Part shown: one piece after another, positions 7,849 through 17,831 of the stretch
Position numbering within the stretch: position 1 is the stretch's first letter
Layout: the number at the start of each line of letters is the position of its first letter
Source: RUG12519 sp045649685
GTDB taxonomy: Bacteria; Bacillota; Clostridia; Oscillospirales; Ruminococcaceae
Assembly: GCA_045649685.1 (NCBI GenBank)
Contig: JAZRQJ010000009.1
Span: forward strand, 1-64,000
Direction: 5' to 3'
DNA length: 64,000 bases
The notes under the pieces: generated by a model
The model's input: the letters and a program-made list of their open reading frames with translations, nothing else
What the model was told of the DNA's origin: nothing
The model's database searches: none
Translations under genes and position numbers: made by a program

Positions 7849-9534
7849 CTAATCTATATCTATTGTCATTATTGGATCATTTATATCTCTTTTTGCATGA
7901 GCCATTGGTAAAACATTCATATCTTTATTTATTGGCACTTCTATAATAGTTGGTGAATTGTTTTTTAGAGCTTTTTTTAAAATATATTCAATGTCAGTTG
8001 GCGTTGATATTTTATAAAACATTATATCATATGCTTCTGCTAACTTGGCAAAGTTCACGTTATTTCCTAGTGTTGTTTGTGAAAATCGTTTATTATATAT
8101 TAATCTTTGCCACTGTCGAACCATTCCTAAAACTTGATTATTAAATATTATTTCAATTATTGGAATGTTGTATCTTTTTAAAGTTATTAATTCGTTACAA
8201 TTCATATGAAAGCTGCCATCTCCCGCTATATTAATTACGGTCTTGTTTGGGTTTGCAATTTTTGCCCCTATAGCACATCCAAGACCAAATCCCATTGTGC
8301 CTAAACCACCAGACGTTAAAAACTGTTTAGGATATCTGAATTTGTAATATTGTGCTGTCCACATTTGATGCTGGCCAACCTCGGTTGATATAATAGCACT
8401 TCCTTCAGTTAAATTACATAAAGTTTCAATAAATTGTTTCGGGGTAGTATCATCTTCATTTATAGGTAATTGATCCAACTGATATTCATTACGCCAATGT
8501 TGAATTTGTTTCATCCAAATAGTATCTTGTCTCTCAACTATACTACCATTTATTTTATATAATACTGATTTAACATCACCAATAATTGAACAGTCTACCT
8601 TTATATTTTTGTTTATTTCACTTTCATCAATATCAATTTGTATAATTTTTGCATTTGATGCAAATTTTTTTGTGTTTAGAGCGACTCTATCTGACAATCG
8701 TGTGCCGATTGCAATAAAAAGGTCGCAATTCATTAATGTTGTTGAAGCTGTTTTGGTTCCATGTAAACCAAGCATACCTATGTATTGATCATCAAAATTA
8801 TCAAAACTTCCTTGACCCATTAGTGACGATGAAACTGGAGCATTTAATTTTTTTGCTAATTTGTTTATTTCAATATTTGCATTATTTGATATATTACAAC
8901 CGCCACCAGTATAAATAAAAGGTCGTTTTGAATTATTTATAAGTTCTATTGCTTCTCTAATATTTTGGTGGGGAAATATTGTTTTTTCTTGATTTTTTTG
9001 GTGGTTTGTTTTTGGAATATATTCATATGTAGCAGATGTTATATCTTTGGGTATATCAATAAGAACTGGACCTTTTCTTCCAGAAGTTGCAATTTTAAAT
9101 GCTTTCCTTATTGTGTTAGCTAGTTCAGAAATATCACGCACAAGAAAATTATGTTTGGTTATTGGCATAGTTATTCCAGTTATATTTACTTCTTGAAAAC
9201 TGTCTAAGCCTATAGTGTTGGTTGCAACATTTCCTGTTATAACTATTATTGGGATAGAATCCATATATGCCGTTGCTATACCAGTTACAGTATTAGTTGC
9301 TCCAGGACCTGATGTTGTAAGAACCACACCTGGTTTTCCTGTAGATCTAGCATATCCGTCAGCAGCATGTGTAGCACCTTGTTCGTGGGCTGTTAATATA
9401 TGCTTGATTTTATCCGAATATTTATATAAAGCGTCATATATATTTAAAATTGCACCGCCTGGATATCCGAAAATTGTTGTTGTTTCTTGTTCTAATAAAC
9501 ATTCTAAAATTATTTCAGCTCCATTTTTAAGCAT
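7849..9534 (-). CDS. ilvB: Acetolactate synthase large (catalytic) subunit
   Basis: ThDP-dependent enzyme that condenses two pyruvates to acetolactate, or pyruvate with 2-oxobutyrate, the first shared step of branched-chain amino acid synthesis. 561 residues. GYPGGAILNIYDAL at 23-36, the catalytic Glu of HEQGATHAADGYAR at residue 51, TSGPGATN, and the ThDP/Mg motif starting GDGSFHMN near residue 437. The region between is the usual FAD-binding domain. It heads the array with ilvN; no other branched-chain pathway gene is in the window. Its leader shows no clear T-box. Confidence 0.95.
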   Translation of the reverse strand: MLKNGAEIILECLLEQETTTIFGYPGGAILNIYDALYKYSDKIKHILTAHEQGATHAADGYARSTGKPGVVLTTSGPGATNTVTGIATAYMDSIPIIVITGNVATNTIGLDSFQEVNITGITMPITKHNFLVRDISELANTIRKAFKIATSGRKGPVLIDIPKDITSATYEYIPKTNHQKNQEKTIFPHQNIREAIELINNSKRPFIYTGGGCNISNNANIEINKLAKKLNAPVSSSLMGQGSFDNFDDQYIGMLGLHGTKTASTTLMNCDLFIAIGTRLSDRVALNTKKFASNAKIIQIDIDESEINKNIKVDCSIIGDVKSVLYKINGSIVERQDTIWMKQIQHWRNEYQLDQLPINEDDTTPKQFIETLCNLTEGSAIISTEVGQHQMWTAQYYKFRYPKQFLTSGGLGTMGFGLGCAIGAKIANPNKTVINIAGDGSFHMNCNELITLKRYNIPIIEIIFNNQVLGMVRQWQRLIYNKRFSQTTLGNNVNFAKLAEAYDIMFYKISTPTDIEYILKKALKNNSPTIIEVPINKDMNVLPMAHAKRDINDPIMTIDID

Positions 9535-9696
9535 ATTATTATTTTACCTTTCAGAAAACATCTTTAAATTTGTACAATACTATTAAAAATTAATAATTAT
9601 AGTTATTAGTATACAGCATTAATAAAAAAAAACAAAACATAATTTACTATAGTGTAATTTGACTTTTAAATTATTAATATTATGATAAAAAATTTG

Positions 9697-9725
9697 TTGT
9701 GTACCCTAACCAAATATGTTATAAT
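9697..9725 (+). promoter_or_regulatory. Sigma-A promoter upstream of trmK
   Basis: TTGTGT, a 17-base spacer and TATAAT preceded by TGT (extended -10). The transcript would start near 9732, 75 bases before trmK. The rest of 9535-9806 is very AT-rich and shows no other clear element. Confidence 0.55.
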
Positions 9726-9806
9726 ATCAAATACGTTGTTGTGATTATTAATTAATTTTCAAAAACAGAAATTTTAAAATTTTATTTAGGAGTTATTAAA
9801 AGCGTT

Positions 9807-10484
9807 TTGAAAAAATATTTATGCTTATCAAATAGATTAAAAGCTATTGCGAACTTGGTTAAAGGAAATATAGTTGCTGATATAGGATGTGATCATGCTT
9901 ATCTTTCTATATTTTTAGCTATGAACAAATGTAGTTATGTTTATGCGACAGATGTAAGGAAAAAGCCTTTGGAACGAGCAAAAAATAATATAAAAAGTTA
10001 TGGTGTTGAAAATAAAATAAAATTAATTTTAACTGATGGTTTGCAAGATGTTCCTGAAGAGGTGGAAACGGTAATTTTGTCCGGAATGGGTGGCAAATTA
10101 ATGGAACGTATAGTTTTTGAGCAAGATTGGTTAAAAAATAAAAATAAACAGTTGATTCTTCAACCACAAACGTTTTTAATGGAACTTAGACAAAATTTAT
10201 ACTTGAATGGTTATGAAATAGAATTAGAACATCCTGTTGTTGAATCGGACAAGACTTACTGCATTATTAGTGCTAGCTATTCTGGTAATGTAAAAAATAT
10301 AAGTTTGAAAGATGCTGTTTTGGGAAAAGTTATGGGTTCGAATTCTCAATATTTATCAGAATATCTGAAGTGTAAGTATAAAAAATGCAGTAAAATTTTG
10401 AATGGGTTGCGAATGTCAGGATTGGACAAACAAAGAATTAAAAAATATGAGCAAATATGCGATATATTATCCGAATGGAAGTGA
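9807..10484 (+). CDS. trmK: tRNA (adenine(22)-N(1))-methyltransferase
   Basis: SAM-dependent methyltransferase of the TrmK/YqfN family that modifies A22 in tRNA. 225 residues. The SAM-binding glycine motif is DIGCDHAYLS (from residue 25), followed by TDVRKKPLERAKNN, LTDGLQDV, and the family signature GMGGKLMERI. A helical C-terminal domain (about 160-225) is typical. The start is TTG at 9807, preceded by TAGGAG at a slightly long 14-base spacing. A Nif3-like gene starts 6 bases after the stop, the same pairing (yqfN-yqfO) as in Bacillus. Confidence 0.9.
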   Translation: MKKYLCLSNRLKAIANLVKGNIVADIGCDHAYLSIFLAMNKCSYVYATDVRKKPLERAKNNIKSYGVENKIKLILTDGLQDVPEEVETVILSGMGGKLMERIVFEQDWLKNKNKQLILQPQTFLMELRQNLYLNGYEIELEHPVVESDKTYCIISASYSGNVKNISLKDAVLGKVMGSNSQYLSEYLKCKYKKCSKILNGLRMSGLDKQRIKKYEQICDILSEWK

Positions 10485-10489
10485 TTAAA

Positions 10490-11263
10490 ATGTTGGTTTC
10501 TGATATTTTTAAGTGTATGGATGAGTTTGTGCCGTTTAATACGTGTGAGGAATTTGATAATGTTGGATTGCTAGTCGGTGATGCACAAAAAAATGTCAAA
10601 AACGTTTTGATTGCTTTAGATTTAACTAGCGATATATTGAATCAGGCTAAGAATATTGATGCCGAGCTTATAATTACCCATCATCCAATCATATTTAAAC
10701 CATTAAAGCATATTTATAATAATGATTTAATTGCTCAAGTTATTAATTCTGAGGTTTCTGTTATTTGTGCTCACACTAATTTAGACAAGGCTAATGATGG
10801 TGTTAACGATGTTTTGGCAGAAATTTTAGAATTGAAAGATGTTAGAGTTTTAGAAAATTCTTTAGGGTATGGAAGAATAGGATGCTTGGATAAAAGATTA
10901 AGTTGTGATTCTTTCATAAAACATGTTTCCAAGAAATTAAATACTACAGTTAGGGCAACTCGCTTTGATAGATGTGTTAAGACGGTTGCAGTCTTAGGAG
11001 GTGCCGGAGAATTTGCTTGGAGTGACGCAAAAAAATCCGGAGCAGATGCATTTATTACTGGAGAATCTAAACACCATATTTTTATTGAGGCAAAGCAGAA
11101 TAATTTTTGTTTTGTTGATGCGGGACATTTTGAGACAGAGGTATTGGTCTGCAAGGCCTTAAGAGATAAGCTGCAATATAAGTTTGGAAACCAAATTAAT
11201 TTTGTAGTTGCTAATCAAGAAAATCCAGTTTGTTTTTGTTGTGGTGATGATATATGGCGCTAG
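10490..11263 (+). CDS. Nif3-like dinuclear metal center protein (YqfO family)
   Basis: 257-residue DUF34/NIF3 protein, sometimes annotated as GTP cyclohydrolase I type 2 homologue; cellular role not settled. Start ATG 10490 with GGAAGTG about 7 bases upstream. EFDNVGLLVGD matches the family N-terminus. Metal ligands are visible at H64-H65 (ITHHPI), in the HTNLDKANDGVND stretch, and near the C-terminus in DAGHFETE. The central PII-like insertion found in some longer members appears absent. It lies between trmK and rqcH, with a 10-base overlap with rqcH. Confidence 0.88.
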   Translation: MLVSDIFKCMDEFVPFNTCEEFDNVGLLVGDAQKNVKNVLIALDLTSDILNQAKNIDAELIITHHPIIFKPLKHIYNNDLIAQVINSEVSVICAHTNLDKANDGVNDVLAEILELKDVRVLENSLGYGRIGCLDKRLSCDSFIKHVSKKLNTTVRATRFDRCVKTVAVLGGAGEFAWSDAKKSGADAFITGESKHHIFIEAKQNNFCFVDAGHFETEVLVCKALRDKLQYKFGNQINFVVANQENPVCFCCGDDIWR

Positions 11264-13014
11264 ATGGAATTTTTTTAAGTGCTATAAAAGATGAGATTCA
11301 AGGTTGGATTGGTAGTAGAATAGATAGAATATATCAACCAATGTCTCAGGAAATTATAATATTACTTAGACGGCCTAAAGAGAATATAAAGTTGTTAATT
11401 TCTGCGAATTCTAATTGTGCTAGGATAAATTTTACGAAAAATGATTTCAGTAATCCTAAAAAACCGCCCATGTTTTGTATGTTGTTGCGTAAACACTTGG
11501 AAAATGGACGTTTAAATTCGGTTAGTCAAGAGGGATTTGATCGGGTCATTAATTTAGAATTTGAAACTAGAAATCAAATAGGAAATAAAGTTGTTTATAT
11601 TTTGTCCGTTGAAATAATGGGAAGACACAGTAACATTATATTATACAACAAGGAAGACGGAATTATTGTTGATGCAATAAAGAGGGTAAGTAGTAGTATG
11701 TCTAGCATAAGACCCATCCTTCCTAAAACAAAGTATTCACATGTTCCTTCACAAAAAAAGTTAAATATATTGGATTGCGATTCGGCTGCTGTTGTTAATA
11801 AAATTGTTGAACAAAAAGATGCTTTTTTAGATCAAGCGTTGACTTTAACTATGGAAGGATTTTCTCCAGTGGTTTCTAGGGAATTGAGTACTGGTGTAAG
11901 AGATAAGGTCTTGGGTGATTTTGATATTAATGATAAAACAATTATTTTTGATAGAATTCAAAAATTAAAGCAGAAGATTATCAATAAAGAATATGTTTTT
12001 GTTGTTTTAATGAACCAAGATAAACCTGCAGAATTTTCTTTTATGGATATAAATCAATATGGTGAATCATATAATAAGAAATTTTTTAGTACAGCTAGTG
12101 AGCTTTTAGATTTTTTTTACTTAAAAAGAGATCATATTGAAAGATTACATAAGTTTTCTGATAATATTATAAATTATCTTAAAAGTAAAATATCTAGAGC
12201 TGAACGGACTTTAAATGTTAGACAGAGGGAATTAAAAACCTTTAGTAATAAGAATGAATATAAAAAATATGGAGATTTGTTGAGTGCTAATTTAAATAAG
12301 GTTAGCAAGGGACAAACCAGCGTTGTAGTTGAAAATTTTTATGATTCAAATAAAACCATTACGTTAAAAATAGATCCAGATAAGACGCCTATTCAAAATG
12401 TTCAAAAATATTATAAAATTTATAAAAAAACTAAAAATGCTAAGGTAAAGTTAAATGAGTTGATTATTCAAGCTCAAAATGAGATAGATTTTCTTGAGAG
12501 TGAATTAGATTTAATTTGTAGAACTACAAACGAAGAAGAAATTAATGAAATAATAGAAGAATTGCGTGAACAAAATTACTACTTACAGGCGACAAATAAT
12601 AAATCAAAATCTGGAAAGAAAGCAAAAAACAAAATAAAACCGTTTAAATTTATCTCTTCTGATGGCTTTATCATTTGGTGTGGTAAAAATAACAAACAAA
12701 ATGATATTTTGACAACTAAAAAGGCAAACAAAGATGATGTGTGGTTACACACTCATGATATCCATGGTTCGCATGTTATTATATTTACAGATGGGAGAAA
12801 AGTGTCTGACAAAACGTTGGAAGAAGCTGCTGTTATAGCTGCGTATAATAGCAAGGGGAGAAATGGAAGTAAGATTCCTGTGGACTATACTGAAATAAGA
12901 AATGTGCATAAACCAAAAGGTGCTAAACCTGGCATGGTTATTTTTGAAAAACAAAAAACCATTTTTGTTGATCCGAGTAGTGAGATTGTAGATAGTCTTT
13001 TAGTTGATTATTGA
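11254..13014 (+). CDS. rqcH: Rqc2/NEMF-family ribosome quality control protein RqcH
   Basis: Binds stalled 50S-peptidyl-tRNA complexes and recruits tRNA-Ala to add C-terminal alanine tails, marking nascent chains for degradation. 586 residues with NFACT-N at about 1-200, a helix-hairpin-helix and coiled-coil middle (about 290-450), and NFACT-R at the C-terminus with DDVWLHTHDIHGSHVII. It was formerly annotated FbpA, a fibronectin-binding protein, so an adhesin role should not be assumed. Start ATG 11254 overlaps the end of the Nif3-like gene, indicating translational coupling. Confidence 0.93.
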   Translation: MALDGIFLSAIKDEIQGWIGSRIDRIYQPMSQEIIILLRRPKENIKLLISANSNCARINFTKNDFSNPKKPPMFCMLLRKHLENGRLNSVSQEGFDRVINLEFETRNQIGNKVVYILSVEIMGRHSNIILYNKEDGIIVDAIKRVSSSMSSIRPILPKTKYSHVPSQKKLNILDCDSAAVVNKIVEQKDAFLDQALTLTMEGFSPVVSRELSTGVRDKVLGDFDINDKTIIFDRIQKLKQKIINKEYVFVVLMNQDKPAEFSFMDINQYGESYNKKFFSTASELLDFFYLKRDHIERLHKFSDNIINYLKSKISRAERTLNVRQRELKTFSNKNEYKKYGDLLSANLNKVSKGQTSVVVENFYDSNKTITLKIDPDKTPIQNVQKYYKIYKKTKNAKVKLNELIIQAQNEIDFLESELDLICRTTNEEEINEIIEELREQNYYLQATNNKSKSGKKAKNKIKPFKFISSDGFIIWCGKNNKQNDILTTKKANKDDVWLHTHDIHGSHVIIFTDGRKVSDKTLEEAAVIAAYNSKGRNGSKIPVDYTEIRNVHKPKGAKPGMVIFEKQKTIFVDPSSEIVDSLLVDY

Positions 13015-13055
13015 TAAAGTTATAGAAATTTTAGGAGTTTAAGAGGTGCAAAAGC

Positions 13056-15686
13056 ATGAAAAAAAACATTGAAAAAATTTATAATCCTGAGAGTTTTGAA
13101 AAAGAAATATACAAAAGATGGAATGATAATGGATATTTTAAAGCAAATGTAAATCCTGACAAAAAGCCATATACTATCGTTATACCTCCGCCAAATGTTA
13201 CTGGACAGTTGCATATGGGACATGCATTGGATGAAACTTTACAAGATATATTAATTAGGTTTAAAAGAATGCAAGGCTATGAGGCTCTTTGGCTGCCGGG
13301 AACAGACCACTCTGCTATTGCCACTGAAGTTAAAGTTGTAGAAAAATTGAGAAAAGAAGGTTTGTCTAAAGAACAGTTGGGAAGAGAAAAGTTTTTAGAG
13401 GAAGCTTGGAAATGGAAAGAAAAATATGGAAACAGAATAATAGAACAAATTAAGAGATTAGGTGCATCTTGTGACTGGTCTAGAGAACGATTTACTATGG
13501 ATGAAGGTTGTTCTGAAGCGGTAAAAGAATTTTTTGTTAATTTATATAATGAAGGGTTAATTTATCGTGGTGAACGTATAATAAATTGGTGTCCAAAATG
13601 TAAGACATCTCTTTCAGATATAGAAGTTGAACATAGTGCTGATGATGGTTCTTTTTGGTATATTAAATATCCTTTTGCTGAAGGTGAAGGATATATTGAG
13701 ATTGCAACAACCAGGCCTGAAACACTTTTGGGAGACGTTGCTGTTGCGATTAATCCAAATGACGATAGGTATAAAGATTGTATAGGAAAGGAATTAATTT
13801 TACCTATTGTAGGTAGAAGAATTCCAATAATTGCTGATGAGTATGTTGATATGGAATTTGGAACAGGTGCTGTTAAAATTACACCAGCACATGATCCTAA
13901 TGATTTTGAAGTAGGGTTGAGACACAATTTAGAAATTATAGACGTATTTACAGATGATGCACATATTAATGAAAATGGTGGATCATATGTTGGAATGGAA
14001 CGATATGAAGCTAGAAAAGCAATTGTAAAGGAACTTGAAAACAGAGAATTGTTAATTAGAGTTGAGCCACATTCTCATAATGTTGGACATTGTTATCGTT
14101 GTAATAGTGTTGTAGAACCTAAGGTTTCTAATCAGTGGTTTGTTAAGATGAAAAAGCTTGCGAAACCAGCAATAGATGCAGTTAAGAATGATGAAACAGT
14201 TTTTGTTCCTAGTCGATTTGATAAAATATATTTCCACTGGTTGGAAAATATAAAAGATTGGTGTATATCGAGACAAATTTGGTGGGGACATCGTATACCT
14301 GCTTGGTATTGTCAAGATTGTAATAAAATGATTGTGTCTAAAACTGAACCTACCGAATGTTCGAAGTGTTCTAGTAAAAATTTAATACAAGATGAAGATA
14401 CTTTAGATACATGGTTCTCTTCAGCATTATGGCCATATTCAACATTAGGATGGCCACATGATACAGATGATTTTAAATATTTTTATCCTACTAATACGCT
14501 GGTTACCGGTTATGATATAATATTCTTCTGGGTTGTTAGAATGATTTTTTCTGCACTAAAAAATATTGGTCAAGTTCCATTTAAACATGTTTTTATTCAT
14601 GGGTTAGTTCGTGATGGACAGGGCCGTAAGATGTCAAAATCTTTAGGCAATGGTGTAGATCCGTTGGAAGTTATAGATAAGCATGGGGCAGATGCGTTAA
14701 GATTTATGTTAGCCAACGGAACAAATGCTGGAAATGATATGAGATATACTGAAGAAAAAGTTGTTGCAGCAAGGAATTTTGCTAACAAATTATGGAATGC
14801 TAGTAGGTTTATTTTAATGAATATTAATTCTGATTGTGATTTATTAAGTTTGCCTACCGAATTAAAAATTGAAGATAAGTGGATTATAAGTAAAACCAAT
14901 AAGCTTGTAAAAGAAATTACCGAAAATATAGAGAATTTTGAGATTTCAATTGCGTCTCAAAAAATATATGAATTTATATGGGATGTTGTATGTGACTGGT
15001 ATATAGAGATTTCAAAAATTCGTTTAGGAAAAGATGACGAAGATTCAGTTAATGCTCAAAAGGTATTAGTTTATGTTATGAGCGTTATGTTAAAACTATT
15101 GCATCCGTTTATGCCTTTTATAACTGAGGAGATTTATAGTGCTATTCCTCATGAAGATGAATCTATAATGATATCAAGTTGGCCTGAATATGAACAACAA
15201 CTTAATTTTGAAATCGAAAGTGATAATTTTGAAAAAATAATTGCTGTTATAAGATCTATTAGAAATATTCGTTCGGAAATGAACGTGCCTAATAGCAGAA
15301 AAGCAGATATTTATATTGAGACTAGATTTATAGATATATTTGAGTATTGCTCTTTAATTATAAAGAAATTGGCTATGTCAGATAAAATCGAGATTATGGA
15401 AAACATGGATTCAAGTTTAACAGAGAATTGTGTGCAAGTTGTTACGGATTCTGCTAGAATTTTCTTGCCATTAGATAATTTGATTGATAAGAAGCAAGAA
15501 TTAGATAGATTGTTAAAAGAACAAGAATTTTGTAAAAAAGAAATAGAAATGTTTGAGAAGAAACTTTCAAATGAAAACTTTTTAAGTAGGGCTCCAAAAC
15601 ATATTGTAGAAAAAGAACAAAAAAAGCTTGACAATATTAAACAAAAATTAGAAAAGACCAATAAAAGTATAGAGGATTTAAAATGA
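13056..15686 (+). CDS. valS: Valyl-tRNA synthetase
   Basis: Class I synthetase charging tRNA-Val; 876 residues. The HIGH motif is HMGH at residues 53-56 within PPPNVTGQLHMGH. The CP1 editing domain (about 190-350) carries TTRPETLLGD. A Cys-rich zinc-like insertion lies near residues 420-450, KMSKS near 525, and the C-terminal 60-70 residues form the ValRS coiled coil. SD-like TTAGGAG precedes ATG 13056. No T-box fits in the 41-base gap after rqcH. The stop overlaps folC by four bases, the usual valS-folC pairing of Firmicutes. Confidence 0.96.
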   Translation: MKKNIEKIYNPESFEKEIYKRWNDNGYFKANVNPDKKPYTIVIPPPNVTGQLHMGHALDETLQDILIRFKRMQGYEALWLPGTDHSAIATEVKVVEKLRKEGLSKEQLGREKFLEEAWKWKEKYGNRIIEQIKRLGASCDWSRERFTMDEGCSEAVKEFFVNLYNEGLIYRGERIINWCPKCKTSLSDIEVEHSADDGSFWYIKYPFAEGEGYIEIATTRPETLLGDVAVAINPNDDRYKDCIGKELILPIVGRRIPIIADEYVDMEFGTGAVKITPAHDPNDFEVGLRHNLEIIDVFTDDAHINENGGSYVGMERYEARKAIVKELENRELLIRVEPHSHNVGHCYRCNSVVEPKVSNQWFVKMKKLAKPAIDAVKNDETVFVPSRFDKIYFHWLENIKDWCISRQIWWGHRIPAWYCQDCNKMIVSKTEPTECSKCSSKNLIQDEDTLDTWFSSALWPYSTLGWPHDTDDFKYFYPTNTLVTGYDIIFFWVVRMIFSALKNIGQVPFKHVFIHGLVRDGQGRKMSKSLGNGVDPLEVIDKHGADALRFMLANGTNAGNDMRYTEEKVVAARNFANKLWNASRFILMNINSDCDLLSLPTELKIEDKWIISKTNKLVKEITENIENFEISIASQKIYEFIWDVVCDWYIEISKIRLGKDDEDSVNAQKVLVYVMSVMLKLLHPFMPFITEEIYSAIPHEDESIMISSWPEYEQQLNFEIESDNFEKIIAVIRSIRNIRSEMNVPNSRKADIYIETRFIDIFEYCSLIIKKLAMSDKIEIMENMDSSLTENCVQVVTDSARIFLPLDNLIDKKQELDRLLKEQEFCKKEIEMFEKKLSNENFLSRAPKHIVEKEQKKLDNIKQKLEKTNKSIEDLK

Positions 15687-16948
15687 TGACATATGATGAA
15701 GCGTTAAATTGGATAAACCAAATGCCATCATTTAGTTCAGATAGATATGGGTTAGAGGGTGTATCTAAGTTGCTAGATAGACTTAAAAATCCTCATTTAG
15801 AACTTAAGTATATACATATTGCTGGAACCAACGGCAAGGGGTCAACTGCGGTTTTTTGTGCATCATCTCTTATTGAAGCTAATTTAAAAACGGGACTTTT
15901 TATTTCGCCATATATTTTAGATTATAGAGAGAAAATACAAATTAATGGTGAGATGATTTCGAAAAACCAATTTGTTGAAATGATAGAATTAATCAAACCT
16001 CATGTGGAAGCATTAATAGATGAAGGTGTTGTATGCAGTCATTTTGATATTATAACTGCTATCGCATTAAAGTTTTTTTACATTAATAATTGTGATATTG
16101 TTGTTTTAGAAACGGGTATGGGGGGACGGTTGGACTCTACAAATATTATTCCTGCACCTCAAATTACAATATTAACTCATATATCATATGATCATATGAA
16201 AGAGTTGGGCAGTAGTATTGAAGATATTGCTGTTGAAAAAGCAGGCATATTAAAAAAAGGAAGTATATGTGTTTGTGATAGTCACCAGTTGCCTGAGGTA
16301 AGAAATATTATTAGTTCGACTTGCATTGACAAAGACATATCTTTGATTTATTCTTATGAAGCAAATAATATTGTAAACGATGATTCGGTTAATAAATTGA
16401 GCTACAATGGTGTTGATTATGCTACAAATTTAATTGGAAAGCATCAAATTTCGAATGCAATGCTCGCTATAACTGCTTTGTTAAATATGGGGATTAGTGC
16501 TTGTTATATAAAAAAAGGCATTTTAAATGCATATATTCCCGCTAGATTAGAAAAGTTATCTGAAAAACCTTTGGTTGTTTTAGATGGGGCTCATAATCCA
16601 GATGGCATGGCTGCTCTTAGTAATTCTTTAAAAATTTTTAATAAGAAGCCTTTAGTTGGTCTTATTAGTATGCTAAAAACTAAGGACTATAAAACAGCTT
16701 TGTATGAAGTAAAAGGCACTATTGACAAGTTAATTGTGACGCAAATGAACTTTGACAATGTTGTTGAAGCATCTTTATTGTTTAAAGTTGCGGATGAGTT
16801 GGGATTTGATGTTTTGATTGAAAAAGATATTGACATTGCTGTTAAACTTGCAAAAAAAATGGCTGGAGAAGAGGGTATGGTTGTTGTATTAGGATCGCTG
16901 TACTTTGCATCTCAAGTTAGAAATATTTTCTTAGAAGAAAATAGATAA
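15683..16948 (+). CDS. folC: Folylpolyglutamate synthase / dihydrofolate synthase
   Basis: Mur-ligase-family enzyme that adds glutamate to folates; in bacteria often also makes dihydrofolate from dihydropteroate. 421 residues. The ATP P-loop GTNGKGST is at 48-55, with a second signature TGMGGRLDSTN, SYDHMKELG, and the C-terminal domain starting near VVLDGAHNPDGM. ATGA overlap with valS couples their translation. It links functionally to thyX and the 5-formyl-THF ligase near 60-63 kb. A strong terminator follows. Confidence 0.93.
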   Translation: MMTYDEALNWINQMPSFSSDRYGLEGVSKLLDRLKNPHLELKYIHIAGTNGKGSTAVFCASSLIEANLKTGLFISPYILDYREKIQINGEMISKNQFVEMIELIKPHVEALIDEGVVCSHFDIITAIALKFFYINNCDIVVLETGMGGRLDSTNIIPAPQITILTHISYDHMKELGSSIEDIAVEKAGILKKGSICVCDSHQLPEVRNIISSTCIDKDISLIYSYEANNIVNDDSVNKLSYNGVDYATNLIGKHQISNAMLAITALLNMGISACYIKKGILNAYIPARLEKLSEKPLVVLDGAHNPDGMAALSNSLKIFNKKPLVGLISMLKTKDYKTALYEVKGTIDKLIVTQMNFDNVVEASLLFKVADELGFDVLIEKDIDIAVKLAKKMAGEEGMVVVLGSLYFASQVRNIFLEENR

Positions 16949-17003
16949 ATATATGTTTGTTATATGTGTTTGATTTTACCAAATGTTGACAATAAATTAA
17001 GTG

Positions 17004-17040
17004 AAAGTGTTCTATAATTTATATAGAGCACTTTTTATTT
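17004..17040 (+). terminator. Rho-independent terminator after folC
   Basis: AAAGTGTTCTATA pairs with TATAGAGCACTTT (one wobble) with a 5-base loop and T-rich tail. It separates the valS-folC unit from the sporulation array. Confidence 0.85.
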
Positions 17041-17065
17041 TAATGATTTGAATGGGGTGATAATT

Positions 17066-17413
17066 GTGAGTGTTAAAATTGAATTAAATGATCAGGTAAT
17101 GATAGCGTATTTAAACGGAGAAATAGATCATCATACGGCTGCTGACATAAGAACTGATATAGATATAAGGGTTGAGGGTTCACATCCCGATATATTAATT
17201 TTAGATTTTACAAATGTTAGTTTTATGGATTCTTCTGGAATAGGTTTAGTAATGGGAAGATATAAACTTATGAACGATATAGAAGGAACTTTAAAAATAG
17301 TTAATCCATCTCCACAAATAAGGAAAGTTATGAGTTTGGCTGGAATTGATAGATTGGCTATTATAGAAAGAAATAAGCCTTGTGAGAGGAGTGGTTGTTT
17401 TGATAAAAAATGA
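17066..17413 (+). CDS. spoIIAA: Anti-sigma F factor antagonist SpoIIAA
   Basis: STAS-domain protein that, when dephosphorylated, binds SpoIIAB and frees sigma F in the forespore. 115 residues from GTG 17066, chosen because GGGGTG lies 6 bases upstream; a TTG at 17048 is also in frame. The phosphorylation loop MDSSGIG (D55-S56-S57-G58) aligns with the Bacillus Ser58 region. NGEIDHHTA and the C-terminal KVMSLAGIDR are typical. The last 14 bases overlap spoIIAB, as in other spoIIA operons. Confidence 0.93.
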   Translation: MSVKIELNDQVMIAYLNGEIDHHTAADIRTDIDIRVEGSHPDILILDFTNVSFMDSSGIGLVMGRYKLMNDIEGTLKIVNPSPQIRKVMSLAGIDRLAIIERNKPCERSGCFDKK

Positions 17414-17831
17414 AATGAAACTTCAAATTCCAAGTAAATCATCTAACGAGAGTTTTGCTCGTGTTGCTGTTGCATCTTTTTTTTCTCAATTAGATCCAAC
17501 TGTTGATGAAATATCTGATATTAAAACTGCCGTTTCTGAGGCGGTTACAAATTCTATTGTACATGGATATGCTAATGAAATCGGAAATATATTTATACAT
17601 GCTAAGATAATAGATGATAATAAAATATACATACGCATTAGAGATAAAGGGTGTGGAATTGATGATTTGGATCAAGCTATGGAGCCTATGTTTACGACTT
17701 GCAAAACAGGTGAAAGAAGTGGTTTGGGATTTACTGTTATGCAAAGTTTTATGGATAATCTTAGAGTAACCTCAAAAAAAGGAAAAGGAACAATTGTAAC
17801 TTTAACTAAAAAATTAAGAAAACGCATATGA
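17400..17831 (+). CDS. spoIIAB: Anti-sigma F factor / serine kinase SpoIIAB
   Basis: GHKL-fold kinase that holds sigma F inactive and phosphorylates SpoIIAA. 143 residues from TTG 17400 with AGAGGAG 8 bases upstream. The N-terminus MIKNEMKLQIPSKSSNESFA matches the family. ATP-lid motifs are EAVTNSIVHGY (N box), DKGCGIDD (G1 box) and GERSGLGFTVM (G2 box). It ends in an ATGA overlap with sigF. Confidence 0.95.
   Translation: MIKNEMKLQIPSKSSNESFARVAVASFFSQLDPTVDEISDIKTAVSEAVTNSIVHGYANEIGNIFIHAKIIDDNKIYIRIRDKGCGIDDLDQAMEPMFTTCKTGERSGLGFTVMQSFMDNLRVTSKKGKGTIVTLTKKLRKRI

Noticed and set aside
9535..9806. T-box or attenuator upstream of ilvB
   Set aside because: No specifier hairpin, T-box consensus or antiterminator could be recognised; the gap is plain AT-rich sequence with the trmK promoter.
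12957..13055. T-box or other leader for valS
   Set aside because: Only 41 bases separate rqcH and valS, too short for a T-box.
16986..17018. TTGACA plus TATAAT promoter for spoIIAA
   Set aside because: The spacer is 21 bases and the TATAAT lies inside the stem of the folC terminator.
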